Assembly (NCBI RefSeq): GCF_000248055.1
Contig: NZ_BAFC01000065.1
Coordinates: 1 to 64,000, forward strand
DNA from: Gordonia sputi NBRC 100414
GTDB lineage: Bacteria > Actinomycetota > Actinomycetes > Mycobacteriales > Mycobacteriaceae
DNA length: 64,000 nucleotides
Direction: 5' to 3'
Of this stretch, positions 1-8,527 are shown piece after piece. A program made the translations under genes and the position numbers. Position 1 is the stretch's first letter. Each line of letters opens with the position of its first letter. The notes below the pieces were generated by a model that made no database searches, was not told the DNA's origin, and was given only the letters and a program-made list of their open reading frames with translations.

Positions 1-138
1 GGGGCAGTTGTCCGAGTCGTCGGAAGGGTCCGAACTGCGAGGTCACTGTGAGTGTGGGTCATTCGATCTGCTAGCTTTCTCACGTCGTCATCGACGATGT
101 GGTCGGGGACACAGAGCTAGAACAGAGGATTTACAAGA

Positions 139-831
139 ATGAACCGCAAGATCAGTTGTGCAGTTGCCATCGCGGCCGCGGCGGGAGCCGTCTCGTTCGC
201 ACTGCCGGGTACGGCTTCGGCCGCACCGGCTTTCAACTGCGCCAAGGTCGCCACCCCGTCGAACCCGAACGGGTGGGGCAACACCGTGTTCGACGAAAAG
301 GGCCAGGCGGGCAAGATCACCGACGGAAGGGCCTCCGACGACGACGGCTCGCTGGAGTTCGCGACCTCGGCAACGACCAAGCGCCAGGCGTCGTACCACT
401 CGCCGGGCCAACTGCCGCTCGCCGATCTCAAGAACACCCCGCTGACCTTCCAGAAGTCGAACGGCAATGCCAACTGGCAGATCCGCATCACAGGCGCGAA
501 CACCGGCACGTCGAGCGGGTTCACCACCCTCGTGTGGGGAGCTCCTTCAACGGCGGGCAAGGCCGACGCGACGTCGTCGAACCAGTGGTGGGCGACCCGT
601 CAGTTGGGCAACATCGCTCGCGGGCAGAATGCAACTCTGTCGGATCTCATCGCCGCGGCGAACTCGGACGGCAAGAAGGCCGTCGTCGACCTGTACGGAA
701 TCTCCAGCCAGCCCGGCGGTACGGCTGATGCCAAGGTCAACGTCGACGAGGTGACGTTCAACGGCTGCACGACCAACTTCAAGGTCTCCGGCGGAAACGG
801 CTCGATCGAGTTCCCGAGCTTCGGTTCATAA
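139..831 (+). CDS. Secreted protein of unknown function
   Basis: A 230-residue protein with a clear Sec signal peptide: basic start (MNRK), a hydrophobic Ala-rich core and an Ala-x-Ala type cleavage site near residue 28 (TASA-AP). The mature part is Gly/Ser/Asn/Thr-rich with two Cys far apart (near residues 32 and 212), which could form a disulfide bond. No catalytic motif is recognisable. The ATG at 139 follows AGAGGA at a sensible distance. A strong hairpin right after the stop suggests a monocistronic transcript. Probably a cell-wall or secreted protein; no function is assigned. Confidence 0.8.
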   Translation: MNRKISCAVAIAAAAGAVSFALPGTASAAPAFNCAKVATPSNPNGWGNTVFDEKGQAGKITDGRASDDDGSLEFATSATTKRQASYHSPGQLPLADLKNTPLTFQKSNGNANWQIRITGANTGTSSGFTTLVWGAPSTAGKADATSSNQWWATRQLGNIARGQNATLSDLIAAANSDGKKAVVDLYGISSQPGGTADAKVNVDEVTFNGCTTNFKVSGGNGSIEFPSFGS

Positions 832-859
832 CCACGCCGTTTCGCAACGTCAGTGATTC

Positions 860-898
860 CTCGACCGGGGTGGCCGCACGTAGGCCGCCCCGGTCGAG
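860..898. terminator. Bidirectional hairpin terminator
   Basis: Two 16-nt arms (860-875 and 883-898) pair with one G-U type mismatch around a 7-nt loop. The hairpin lies between the convergent ends of the secreted-protein gene (stop 831) and the reductase gene (stop at 902), so it can serve both. There is no long T run, which is common in high-GC actinobacteria. Confidence 0.75.
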
Positions 899-901
899 TT
901 G

Positions 902-1510
902 TCAGAGCTGCGACATGTCGCCGGTGGCCGGCACGCCGTCGGCGAGTTCGTAGCGCAGGAACACCGTGCCACTCGGACTCGCGACGGGAGGGTCGACGAG
1001 TCGGAGGTTCGCGGGCACCGTGCCGGCGTCGAAGATGCGTTTGCCGCTGCCCAGGAGAATGGGGTGGACCCAGAGGTCGAGGCGGTCAAAGAGGCGCTCG
1101 GACAAGAGGGTTTGGACGAGATCGAGGCTGCCGACGACCGTGACGTGCTGGTGGCGGTCACGGATCTCGTTGATCGCCGACGGAAGGTCGGGGCCGAGTT
1201 GTGTTGAGCCGCCCCACGACAGATCGGCCGAACCGCGCGAGGCAACGTACTTCGGAATCCTGTTGAACAACGCGCCGAACTCGTCGTCCTGATGTGGCCA
1301 GTAGTCGGCGAAGATGTCGTAGGTTCGTCGGCCGAGAAGCAGAGCGTCGGTGTCGGCGTAAGCGGCAACGACCTGAGCGTCCGACGTCTCGTTGAGCAGC
1401 GGCACCTGCCAGCCGCCGTAGCTGAATCCGTCGGGATCCTCGTCGGGCCCGCCGGGGGCCTGACCGACGAGGTCGAGTGTGGTGAACAGTTCGATCTGAA
1501 TGATCCCCAT
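902..1510 (-). CDS. RibD C-terminal/dihydrofolate reductase-like protein
   Basis: A 202-residue protein of the RibD_C/DHFR-like fold. It starts MGIIQIELFTTLDLVGQ, followed by the family's YGGWQ and LLLGRRTYDIFADYWP segments (about residues 32-72), a VVGSLDLVQTLL segment in the NADPH-binding part and a typical DLWVHPILLGSGKRIFD stretch near residue 150. Length is normal for stand-alone members, which are NADPH-dependent reductases of mostly unknown substrate; a direct role in riboflavin or folate synthesis should not be assumed. AGGAG lies just upstream of the ATG at 1510. Confidence 0.85.
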   Translation of the reverse strand: MGIIQIELFTTLDLVGQAPGGPDEDPDGFSYGGWQVPLLNETSDAQVVAAYADTDALLLGRRTYDIFADYWPHQDDEFGALFNRIPKYVASRGSADLSWGGSTQLGPDLPSAINEIRDRHQHVTVVGSLDLVQTLLSERLFDRLDLWVHPILLGSGKRIFDAGTVPANLRLVDPPVASPSGTVFLRYELADGVPATGDMSQL

Positions 1511-1524
1511 GGGGTGCTCCTGAT

Positions 1525-1592
1525 GTTGACGGGTCGACGGAGGGCAGACCCGTCGACGTCCGGAAAGTCATCGGAGAGGCGTGACGATCGGC
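1525..1592. repeat. Diverged direct repeat, left copy
   Basis: Shares a 17-nt exact core, GGTCGACGGAGGGCAGA (1532-1548), with the copy at 3160-3176. Similarity continues through CCGGAAAGT (1560-1568) and a GAGGCG block, with small indels. The copy lies in the 5' leader of the reductase gene (minus strand). It may be a cassette boundary or a dispersed leader element. Confidence 0.6.
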
Positions 1593-1701
1593 AGGCGCGC
1601 GCGTGATGATCGGCGCGGAGGCAGACGGTCGTCACGTGGGCGCTATTGTGCTCTGATCGCGGGGAAATGTACTCGACTGATCACACTGTGAGGAGTTGTG
1701 G

Positions 1702-2139
1702 ATGGCCAGGTGGCGAGATGAGACCAGCGCGGAATGTCAGACCGATCTCGATGAGTTGCTGGATGCTGCAATCGAATTGGCAGCTGAGCTGCTGAGTGAG
1801 AATCCCGGACTCGATCCTGTCGCGATTGTGAACAGGCTCGATACCGGCAGAACCGTCGTAGCAGTCGCGCAGTCCGACGCTGACCAGTACGCCGCATCCG
1901 AGACACCGATGAGAGACCGCCTTACGGATGCTCTTCGATCAGAGTCGCATCAGTTGCGATCTGTCGCGATCGTGTCAGAAGTCGAAGTTGCCGGGGAGTC
2001 GGGCTCGCAGTTAGAAGTGCTATTGGAACACCGTGAGTACGCAATGCAGGTTCTCGTTCCCTACTCGATGCCAGACTCGGCGACGTTCAACTTGGGCACC
2101 ATGCGGGCGGCGGTCAGTCCGCATCTTGTGTGGCAGTGA
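1702..2139 (+). CDS. Hypothetical protein in a low-GC island
   Basis: A 145-residue soluble protein that I do not recognise. The N-terminal third is acidic and helical (Asp/Glu/Leu-rich, about residues 8-40), the rest mixed. I chose ATG 1702 over the TTG at 1696 because AGGAG (1691-1695) is 6 nt upstream of the ATG. Third codon positions use A and T more than the flanking genes, suggesting recent acquisition. A 38-codon frame overlaps its stop and a HEAT-like gene follows. Small genes of this kind are often orphan immunity or accessory proteins, but nothing here proves it. Confidence 0.6.
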   Translation: MARWRDETSAECQTDLDELLDAAIELAAELLSENPGLDPVAIVNRLDTGRTVVAVAQSDADQYAASETPMRDRLTDALRSESHQLRSVAIVSEVEVAGESGSQLEVLLEHREYAMQVLVPYSMPDSATFNLGTMRAAVSPHLVWQ

Positions 2140-2252
2140 AGCAGCATTCGGCGATATTGGGGGTATCCGTGACAGACGGCATGCAAACCGACGTTGACAT
2201 TCAGGTGGATGCTGCGGTCAGCGCAAGGCGCTCAGGAACCTTGAACGACTAA
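2136..2252 (+). CDS. Possible 38-residue coupled small ORF
   Basis: A GTG at 2136 overlaps the previous gene's stop (GTGA) and opens a 38-codon frame ending in TAA at 2250-2252. The predicted peptide begins MKQHSAILGVSV and has no membrane segment or known motif. The overlap is typical of translational coupling. It could equally be the remnant of a truncated gene, since the next 80 nt are empty. Weakly supported. Confidence 0.25.
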   Translation: MKQHSAILGVSVTDGMQTDVDIQVDAAVSARRSGTLND

Positions 2253-2331
2253 CTCACGCGAATCTCATCGAATGTTGACGACGCTGATTAACAGTGGCCA
2301 AGTGAAACTGATACGAATGGATTTGCACTAG

Positions 2332-2976
2332 ATGGAGCCAACTCCGGAGTGGATAGCAGCGCATGCCGCCCTATCCGCTGACATCACGAAGATTAGCAAA
2401 CGCCATGGGTTGCGTTTTCGGCAGATGCGCGATCTCGTTAACACAACCGAGCGGTATCCGGCGCTGATTCCAATGCTGATTGATTGGGTGCGGAATGTCG
2501 AAGAGTACTCAGGGTTGACGGATCATCGTGATCTCGCGAATTTTCGGGATGGGTTATATCGCTCCCTCACGACAATCGATGCAATGGGTACGGATGCTGT
2601 TCCGTTGCTGATGGAGCAGTACTACCTGAATCCTCCACTGCCAGAAATCAACTCTTTCGCGATCGGTAACGCGCTTCTCTACCTTGCGGTGCCCAGTGAC
2701 TATGAGCAGATGGCGAAGCTCGGTGCTGATCGGTCTCTCGGGTCAGGTCGGGCTGCGATTCTCGAGTGGCTGGTCAAGCAGGGGCTGCCAGAAGGTTTGC
2801 AGGTCGTCGTCGACCAGCTCGACGATCCCAGTGTTCGTCCCTTGGGCATCAGAGCCATCCGTCAGTACAAACCGCTTCCGTCGGGGCTACGACCAGTGGT
2901 CGCGCAGTACCTGGACGATCCTGACAGCGAAGTGCGCAAACAAGCGCGCGCCACGCTGAAAAAGCTACCTGATTGA
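2332..2976 (+). CDS. HEAT-like repeat protein
   Basis: A 214-residue all-helical protein. The C-terminal half shows HEAT-like units: GRAAILEWLVKQGLPEGLQ (about residues 137-155), DDPSVRPLGIRAIRQY and DDPDSEVRKQARATLKKL at the very end, each with the DP..VR..A pattern of HEAT/PBS lyase-type repeats. Such proteins act as binding scaffolds; the partner is unknown. Codon use is clearly more AT-rich than the neighbours. No good Shine-Dalgarno precedes ATG 2332. With the gene at 1702 it forms a small foreign-looking cassette. Confidence 0.65.
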   Translation: MEPTPEWIAAHAALSADITKISKRHGLRFRQMRDLVNTTERYPALIPMLIDWVRNVEEYSGLTDHRDLANFRDGLYRSLTTIDAMGTDAVPLLMEQYYLNPPLPEINSFAIGNALLYLAVPSDYEQMAKLGADRSLGSGRAAILEWLVKQGLPEGLQVVVDQLDDPSVRPLGIRAIRQYKPLPSGLRPVVAQYLDDPDSEVRKQARATLKKLPD

Positions 2977-3398
2977 TCTCCACTGCGACTACTCCGAAGT
3001 TTGGATGAGAACGCGAAGACGGATCGTGCGTGACCACAACCACCCCTGCGTGCGGGAGTTCCGCGAGGAATCGGCGTCGTGAATTCCGGTTCGGAATCTG
3101 CCAACTTGTCAGCGGTTCCAGACACCCTCATCGCCTAGCCCCAGCTGTGGGTGTTGGCTGGTCGACGGAGGGCAGAGGGCAGCCCCGACGTCGCCCGGAA
3201 AGTTGTCGCCGAGGCGCGGGGATCGACGGTGTTGCCGGCGCGGTGCGGGTCTCCGTATCCACCGATCGGTGGATGGGCTCATCACCCGGCCAATCGGCCG
3301 CGCAGTGGATGTGAGACCGCGCGTATCACGGCGAAACTCATTGGTGTCGAAAGAAAAACACCAGATCGGCCGCGAGACCGGGAAATCGAGAAGTAGTC
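2977..3398. other. Gene-poor interval with right repeat copy
   Basis: No convincing gene. The frames here lack ribosome sites and family features. The interval contains the second copy of the diverged direct repeat (about 3153-3217), then a GC-rich stretch and a short A-rich leader (AAAGAAAAACACC near 3350) in front of the membrane protein at 3399, where its promoter should lie. Confidence 0.5.
3153..3217. repeat. Diverged direct repeat, right copy
   Basis: Carries the exact core GGTCGACGGAGGGCAGA at 3160-3176 and the matching CCGGAAAGT at 3195-3203, in the same orientation as the copy at 1525-1592 but with about 7 extra bases between the two blocks. The two copies bracket the low-GC genes at 1702-2976. 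Confidence 0.6.
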
Positions 3399-3962
3399 AT
3401 GTTCACCACAACACAGGACCCCAGCATCGGCGCCACCGGCAGTGCAGCCACTGCATCTGCTCCCAAGCGCAAGAACGTGATCGTCGGCGTCATCGCCGGA
3501 CTCGCACTGATCATCGCGGCCATCGGAATCGGCCTCGGCGTGACGGCAATGGGCCACGGTGGCACCTCGCATGCCGCGACGCCGCCCTACAGCAACTCGT
3601 CGACAAGCGGCGGGTCGCAGTCCGACGGCGCCGGCACGGTGTCTCCCGCAGTGCCGTCGCAGCCGGGTAACGACGTTTCGCCCGCTGTCCCGTCGCAGCC
3701 GGGTAACAACGTCTCGCCTGCCGTGCCGTCGACGCCGACCAACAACGTCTCACCCGCTGTGCCGTCGACTCCGACCAACAATGTCTCGCCTGCTGTCCCG
3801 TCGACTCCGGGTAACAACGTCTCGCCCGCTCAGCCGTCGACGCCGGGTAACAATGTGACGCCTGCTCAGCCATCGACGCCCACGGGCAGCATCTCGCCTG
3901 CTCAGCCGTCGACCCCGACCGGAAGCGGCACCATCACACCAGCGAGCCACGCGGCTGCGTGA
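3399..3962 (+). CDS. Membrane-anchored Pro-rich repeat protein
   Basis: A 187-residue protein. The cytoplasmic N-terminus (about 27 residues, ending APKRKN) leads into one membrane segment (IVGVIAGLALIIAAIGIGLG, about residues 29-48), then a Ser/Gly linker and eight 12-residue units of the form VSPAVPSTPGNN (about residues 81-176). The topology predicts a Pro-rich extracytoplasmic tail, which could span or bind the cell wall. GAGAAG upstream of ATG 3399 supports the start. A very strong terminator follows. Function unknown; the repeats may vary in number between strains. Confidence 0.75.
   Translation: MFTTTQDPSIGATGSAATASAPKRKNVIVGVIAGLALIIAAIGIGLGVTAMGHGGTSHAATPPYSNSSTSGGSQSDGAGTVSPAVPSQPGNDVSPAVPSQPGNNVSPAVPSTPTNNVSPAVPSTPTNNVSPAVPSTPGNNVSPAQPSTPGNNVTPAQPSTPTGSISPAQPSTPTGSGTITPASHAAA
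3639..3926 (+). repeat. Eight in-frame 36-bp coding repeats
   Basis: Tandem 36-bp units encode VSPAVPS(Q/T)P(G/T)N(N/D), drifting to (V/I)(S/T)PAQPSTPTGS in the last copies. The unit length is a multiple of three, so gain or loss of copies keeps the frame. Confidence 0.8.
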
Positions 3963-3988
3963 TCCACCCCGATGTGACCCACTCAGAT

Positions 3989-4035
3989 ACGACGACGAGG
4001 TCCGCGACCACACCGGTCGCGGACCTCGTCGTCGT
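3989..4035. terminator. Perfect 21-bp hairpin terminator
   Basis: Arms 3989-4009 and 4015-4035 are perfectly complementary around a 5-nt loop (ACACC). It lies 27 nt after the stop of the Pro-rich protein gene and 87 nt before the next gene, so it most likely ends that transcript. Confidence 0.85.
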
Positions 4036-4121
4036 CGTTGCTGATCTCGCCGTCTTCGCGACGGCTCGCCGGTAGGCTCACTCCATCGATACGGTGTGCG
4101 CGCCCCGTCGAGGGCACTGAG

Positions 4122-6257
4122 ATGACCTGGTTTCACCACTCGATCGTGGAGCCCGGTCGTCTTCCCATGTTCTTGTTCTTGATCGCGTTCATAGCGACGT
4201 TCATCTTCATCCGCATCAGCGTTCGTTTGATTCGCGCGGAGGTGCGCTGGTGGCCGGGCAATGTTGCGCCGGGCGGACTCCACCTCCACCACGAGTTCTT
4301 CGGCGTGATCGTCATGGTGTTGTCGGGGTTCGGGCTGATCGCGATCTCTCGTTTCGACACTCCGATCACCGACTGTGTGCTCGCGGCTCTGTTCGGAATC
4401 GGTTGTGCGCTCGTGCTCGACGAATTCGCACTCATCCTGCATCTGCGAGACGTGTACTGGGAGAAGGAGGGTCGGGCATCGGTCGACGCCGTGTTCGTCG
4501 CCATCGCGATCGGCGTGTTGTTCCTCATGGGTTTTCGCCCGCTCGACCTGACCTCAGCGGCCGATGAGTTCCGCGATGATCCGACCGTGCCGGCACGGAT
4601 CGTCGTCGTTCTCGGCATCGTGGTGAACGTCGTGTTGGCGGCGATCACCCTCGCCAAGGGCAAGCTGTGGACCGGACTGGTCGGTATGTTCTTTCCGGTC
4701 CTGTTGGTGGTCGGCGCGATTCGTATTGCGCGACCTGCGTCGCCGTGGGCGCGGTGGTTCTACCGCAGCCGAGAAGGCAAGTACGACAAAGCGGTACGAC
4801 GCGAACAACGGCTTCGGGAACCGCTCATTCGGTGGAAGATTGTCGTGCAGGAAACGCTCGCGGGCCGATTCGGCGTCCCAGACCTACCGCCGGACCCGAT
4901 GCCTGAGGCAGTTGCGGCGGTTCCGGGTGGCGTCGCACTTCCGAGTAGGGCCGCGACGGCCGTGCGTTGGCGGCGGGTGCGACGTCGGCTGCGTGTGGTC
5001 CCCACCTGGCGGCTGCCGGTGATCCTCGTGCTGCTCGCCATCATCGCGGCCCTGTTGTGCATCACGATCGACGAGAACATCGGCCTCGACGTCGACTCGG
5101 GAACCCTGGCGACCGTGCTTGGCGTGATCGCCGGGGCCACAGCCACTTTGACAGGTCTGGTCTTCACCGCGGTGACACTCGCGATGCAGTTCGGGGCGTC
5201 GCAGATCTCGGTCCGCGTCATCCCCATGCTGCAGCGCGAGCCGGTGATGCGCTGGTCTGTCGGCTTCTTCCTTGCCACATTCGTGTTCAGCGTGATGGTG
5301 GCGATGGATCTCGCTTTGACCGGTCCCGACGACGGAACCCCGGGCGCCTCGACGGCGATTGCGGCCTTCCTGACGGTGGTGTCGGCGATCCTGTTCGTCG
5401 CGTTGGTCAGTAAGGTCGGCGCGGTTCTCAACGTTGCGCAGTTGATGCGGTGGATCGCTGCGGACGGTCGTGCGTCGATCCGTCGGCTGTACCCGGAGGA
5501 GTCGCTCCAGACCCAGTTGCCGAGCGTGGCGCCCGCTCCCGACACCACACTCGGCGAAGAGCCACGCCATGTGATCATGTTGCGAGAGATAGGTTCTCGA
5601 GGGCGGGTGCTGCTCGCGGTGAACGTGCCGATGCTGGAACGTTACGCGGCGGCATGGGGTGTGAGATTCGATCTGCTGGTGATGGTCGGCGACAACGTGC
5701 CGCACAACGTCGGCGTGATCGCGGTGGTCGGCACGCCGCGGGGCGGGCCGGTGCCAGAGCACAAAGTATTGCGGTGCTTGCTCTTCGGCGACATGCATCA
5801 GCCGTCGGTGAGTCCTGTTGCCGCGCTGCAGGCCATTTCGGATATCGCCCTCAAGGCGATCTCGACTGCTGGCAATGATCCGAGCACGGTGGTGTTGGCG
5901 CTCGACCACATCGAGGACATGCTGCTGATGCTCGCGCCGCGGGTCCACGCCGACGCGGTTCGACGCTCACGCGCTGTGCGCGGCTATCGACGTACGTGGG
6001 CGGACTATGTCGCGATCGGTACCGATGAGATCCGCAGGCACAGTCACGGCCAGGCTCAGGTGCATCGGCGATTGCGCGCGCTCTACGAAACCGTTGCGTC
6101 ACAGTGCGGCGCGGATCAACAGCCGCCGATCGTCGAACGTCTTGCGGCACTGGACGAGCAGGTCGCGCTCGATTGGCCGATAGGCCTCGACCGTCGGCTC
6201 GCGCAGCGTCCGGACCGGCAGGGTTACGGCTCCGAGAGAGGGTCGACGTTCGACTGA
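4122..6257 (+). CDS. Fused membrane protein with DUF2254 domain
   Basis: About 711 residues from ATG 4122 (an upstream start at 4038 would lie just past the terminator). The N-terminal part has several membrane helices and a His-rich loop, GGLHLHHEFFGV, which could bind metal. After a basic cytoplasmic linker (about residues 215-300) come two helices and the DUF2254-type core (LVFTAVTLAMQFGASQISVR, then a region with REPVMRW), ending in a long soluble C-terminus. DUF2254 proteins are predicted membrane proteins of unknown function. The N-terminal half looks like a separate integral-membrane family, so this is a fusion. The 3' end overlaps the convergent kinase gene by 34 bp. Confidence 0.75.
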   Translation: MTWFHHSIVEPGRLPMFLFLIAFIATFIFIRISVRLIRAEVRWWPGNVAPGGLHLHHEFFGVIVMVLSGFGLIAISRFDTPITDCVLAALFGIGCALVLDEFALILHLRDVYWEKEGRASVDAVFVAIAIGVLFLMGFRPLDLTSAADEFRDDPTVPARIVVVLGIVVNVVLAAITLAKGKLWTGLVGMFFPVLLVVGAIRIARPASPWARWFYRSREGKYDKAVRREQRLREPLIRWKIVVQETLAGRFGVPDLPPDPMPEAVAAVPGGVALPSRAATAVRWRRVRRRLRVVPTWRLPVILVLLAIIAALLCITIDENIGLDVDSGTLATVLGVIAGATATLTGLVFTAVTLAMQFGASQISVRVIPMLQREPVMRWSVGFFLATFVFSVMVAMDLALTGPDDGTPGASTAIAAFLTVVSAILFVALVSKVGAVLNVAQLMRWIAADGRASIRRLYPEESLQTQLPSVAPAPDTTLGEEPRHVIMLREIGSRGRVLLAVNVPMLERYAAAWGVRFDLLVMVGDNVPHNVGVIAVVGTPRGGPVPEHKVLRCLLFGDMHQPSVSPVAALQAISDIALKAISTAGNDPSTVVLALDHIEDMLLMLAPRVHADAVRRSRAVRGYRRTWADYVAIGTDEIRRHSHGQAQVHRRLRALYETVASQCGADQQPPIVERLAALDEQVALDWPIGLDRRLAQRPDRQGYGSERGSTFD

Positions 6258-7567
6258 GCACGCGCTCCGACGTCGACCACCGGAACCTCGGCGATCGCGG
6301 CGGTCCCACCGCCGGGACGTCGGGTGACGGTCAACGAGCCGCCCTGCTGCTCGAGGCGCACCCGACGCGAGACGAGTCCGATGTGTCCCTCGGCGACGCG
6401 ACGATCGAGCGTCGACTCGTCGACGCCGCGCCCGTCGTCGACAACAATCACACGGGCTGTGCCGTCGTCGAATTCGACTGACAGTTCGACGGTATGGGCG
6501 TCGGCATGTTTGACCACGTTGGTCAGCAGCTCGCGTGCGGTTGCGAACAGCATGGGATCGGACGTGGTGCGCAGATCGCTCGGCCAGCCGACGGTGTCCA
6601 CCGAGATCGTCAGCGGGGCACGCTGTTCGACCGAGGCCGCGAGATCGGTGACCGCCGCGGCGAGTCCTCCCTGTTCGAGCACGGCGGGATGGAGTTCACC
6701 CAACGTCGAGCGCAGTAGCCTCGACGCCTCGCGCAGCGCTGTGTCGACCCGTGCGAGAGCGTCGGGATCGGTGCCGTCGCGCGCCGCATCGAGTTCCTGC
6801 CGCGCGCCGAGAACGTACTGCAACGCGCCGTCGTGGAGGTGCTCGGCGAGGTCGCGACGCTCGCGTTCCTCGATGCGGACGGTCTCGTCGAGAAGTCGAG
6901 CACGTTGTGCCGCAAGAGATCCGATCGTCGACACCCGTGAACGCTGAACGGTCGAGAGCATTACGCTGCCCAATGCGAGGATCGCGACGACAAGCGTGCG
7001 CATCGCGATGAGCGACCACGGTTCGCCGTTGGGGACACGGGCCAGAGCGCTCGCGAGGAAGTAGACGACGACGGTCGGGATCACCACGAGCGCACAGACT
7101 CTGGGGCGCAGTTGCGTCGCGGCGATCATCGGGATGGCGACGAATCCGTTGACGAGTACGTCCGAGGTCCAACTGACCTGATCGGAACGACTCGCCACGA
7201 CGATCAGGACGACGAGGACCGCGAGGTCGACAAACAAAGCGAGCCAGGCGAATCGGATCATTCCTACCCGTATTCGGGAGGCCGCCAGCACACCTGCGAG
7301 ACACCAGACGGCGTAGAGCACCGCGACCACGATGCAGAACGCGGCACCGTCGGCGGGTGGATCGAGGAGCACGGTCGCCAGCACGAAGACGGAGAGCAAC
7401 ATGCGCAGCACGACCTGCACTCGGACACCGAGCAGTGCGTGATCGATCAGGATCTCGGAGATGCGCGGCTCGTCGATCAGCTCCGTCAGGCCGAGCTGCG
7501 GCGCCTGGCCATCCGGGTTGCCCGAGCGTCCATAGCTCAGGCGTCTGAACAGTGAGGGTCGAGTCAT
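6224..7567 (-). CDS. NarL-family sensor histidine kinase
   Basis: A 447-residue membrane kinase. About six hydrophobic segments lie between residues 50 and 205, with little extracytoplasmic sequence, so it may sense a membrane signal. A short coiled linker (RLLDETVRIEERERRDLAEH) leads to the HisKA_3 box LHDGALQ with the phospho-acceptor His at about 245, then the HATPase part with the N-box (ARELLTNVVKHADA) and a DDGRGVD motif. Its ATG overlaps the stop of the regulator gene by ATGA, so kinase and regulator are co-translated. The signal is unknown. Confidence 0.9.
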   Translation of the reverse strand: MTRPSLFRRLSYGRSGNPDGQAPQLGLTELIDEPRISEILIDHALLGVRVQVVLRMLLSVFVLATVLLDPPADGAAFCIVVAVLYAVWCLAGVLAASRIRVGMIRFAWLALFVDLAVLVVLIVVASRSDQVSWTSDVLVNGFVAIPMIAATQLRPRVCALVVIPTVVVYFLASALARVPNGEPWSLIAMRTLVVAILALGSVMLSTVQRSRVSTIGSLAAQRARLLDETVRIEERERRDLAEHLHDGALQYVLGARQELDAARDGTDPDALARVDTALREASRLLRSTLGELHPAVLEQGGLAAAVTDLAASVEQRAPLTISVDTVGWPSDLRTTSDPMLFATARELLTNVVKHADAHTVELSVEFDDGTARVIVVDDGRGVDESTLDRRVAEGHIGLVSRRVRLEQQGGSLTVTRRPGGGTAAIAEVPVVDVGARAQSNVDPLSEP

Positions 7568-8202
7568 TCGAGAAGTCCGCGACGCATCGCCTCGGCGACG
7601 GCAGCAGCGCGGTCGGACACGCCGAGCTTCTCGTACAGGTGTTGTGCATGCGTTTTGACCGTCGACGCCCCGATGAAGAGCTCGCCCGCGACCTGCGGGA
7701 TCGACAGGCCGCGGGCGAAGCCTTCGAGCACCTGGCGTTCACGCTCACTGAGCGCCGGGCCGTCGTTGCGCGCGTGCGACCTGATCTCACCGACGAGCCC
7801 GGCAGCCAACTCCGCGGGGACCACCGTCTCGCCCTTGGCAACCCGCGTGACGGCTCCGACGATCTCGTCGCGGCTCGACTCCTTGCTCAGATACCCCGCC
7901 GCACCCTTCTCCAGCGCAGCGAAGACGATGGGCGCGTCGGTGACAGCGGAGAGAACAAGGACCCGCGTCCGCAGTCCGTCCCTGGTGACCGCGTGCGCGA
8001 CGTCGACTCCGGTCAGCCCCGGCATCTGATAGTCGACGACGGCCACATCCGGCAGCTCACCGCGAATGAGTTCGAGGCCCGACGGGCCGTCACCTGCCTC
8101 ACCCACCACGCGTACGCGGCCACTCTGGGTGAGTCCGCGGGAGATGCCATCCCGGAAGAACGGATGGTCGTCGATCACCACAGCAGTCACCAGCGATTCC
8201 AC
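7564..8202 (-). CDS. LuxR/NarL-type response regulator
   Basis: About 212 residues from GTG 8202 (a TTG at 8253 gives a longer but less likely form). The receiver domain has the acidic pair in VVIDDHPFF, the phospho-acceptor Asp near 57 (VAVVDYQMP) and LVLSAVTDA. The C-terminal GerE/LuxR helix-turn-helix reads LSERERQVLEGFARGLS and STVKTHAQHLYEKLGV. It is first in the pair with the kinase gene downstream (ATGA overlap). Targets are not evident; autoregulation from the 8203-8527 interval is plausible. Confidence 0.9.
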   Translation of the reverse strand: MESLVTAVVIDDHPFFRDGISRGLTQSGRVRVVGEAGDGPSGLELIRGELPDVAVVDYQMPGLTGVDVAHAVTRDGLRTRVLVLSAVTDAPIVFAALEKGAAGYLSKESSRDEIVGAVTRVAKGETVVPAELAAGLVGEIRSHARNDGPALSERERQVLEGFARGLSIPQVAGELFIGASTVKTHAQHLYEKLGVSDRAAAVAEAMRRGLLE

Positions 8203-8527
8203 CGACTCAGGATAGGGGTTCGACGCCTTGTTCGTTGTGCGTAACCTGCGCAATCAGCGGCGATGTGGTAGCCGGATTTCAATACTGGGTACCCCCCGTG
8301 AGAAAATATTCGACAATGCTCATGAAGCAGTGGGGTGTCAGCGCGATCTCAGGGTCGGCACACCCCCGCCAGCAACGGCGCTGGCACGAGGCAGCCACCG
8401 AGTGATCACAGGATCAGCCCAGGTCAGCCCACGATGAGGGTGGATTCTGTTGGCTCGGTAGGACTGCTGTCAACGACGAAACGGGTGACAGCTCTGCGCA
8501 ACGTCGCGCACCTAGTGAGGCGAATAC
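8203..8527. promoter_or_regulatory. Divergent promoter region, regulator/gltB
   Basis: A 325-bp interval between the minus-strand regulator and gltB, so it must hold both promoters. An A/T-rich patch (AGAAAATATTCGACAATG, 8304-8321) stands out, with GC-rich sequence either side. I could not identify a confident -35/-10 pair or a GlnR-like site. A short frame at 8228-8437 has no coding character. Confidence 0.4.

Noticed and set aside
850-1635. 261-codon minus-strand frame over the reductase
   Set aside because: Out of frame with the recognised RibD_C protein, Ser/Arg-rich translation, no family match.
8228-8437. 69-codon frame upstream of gltB
   Set aside because: No ribosome site, no coding bias, and it overlaps the control region of two genes.
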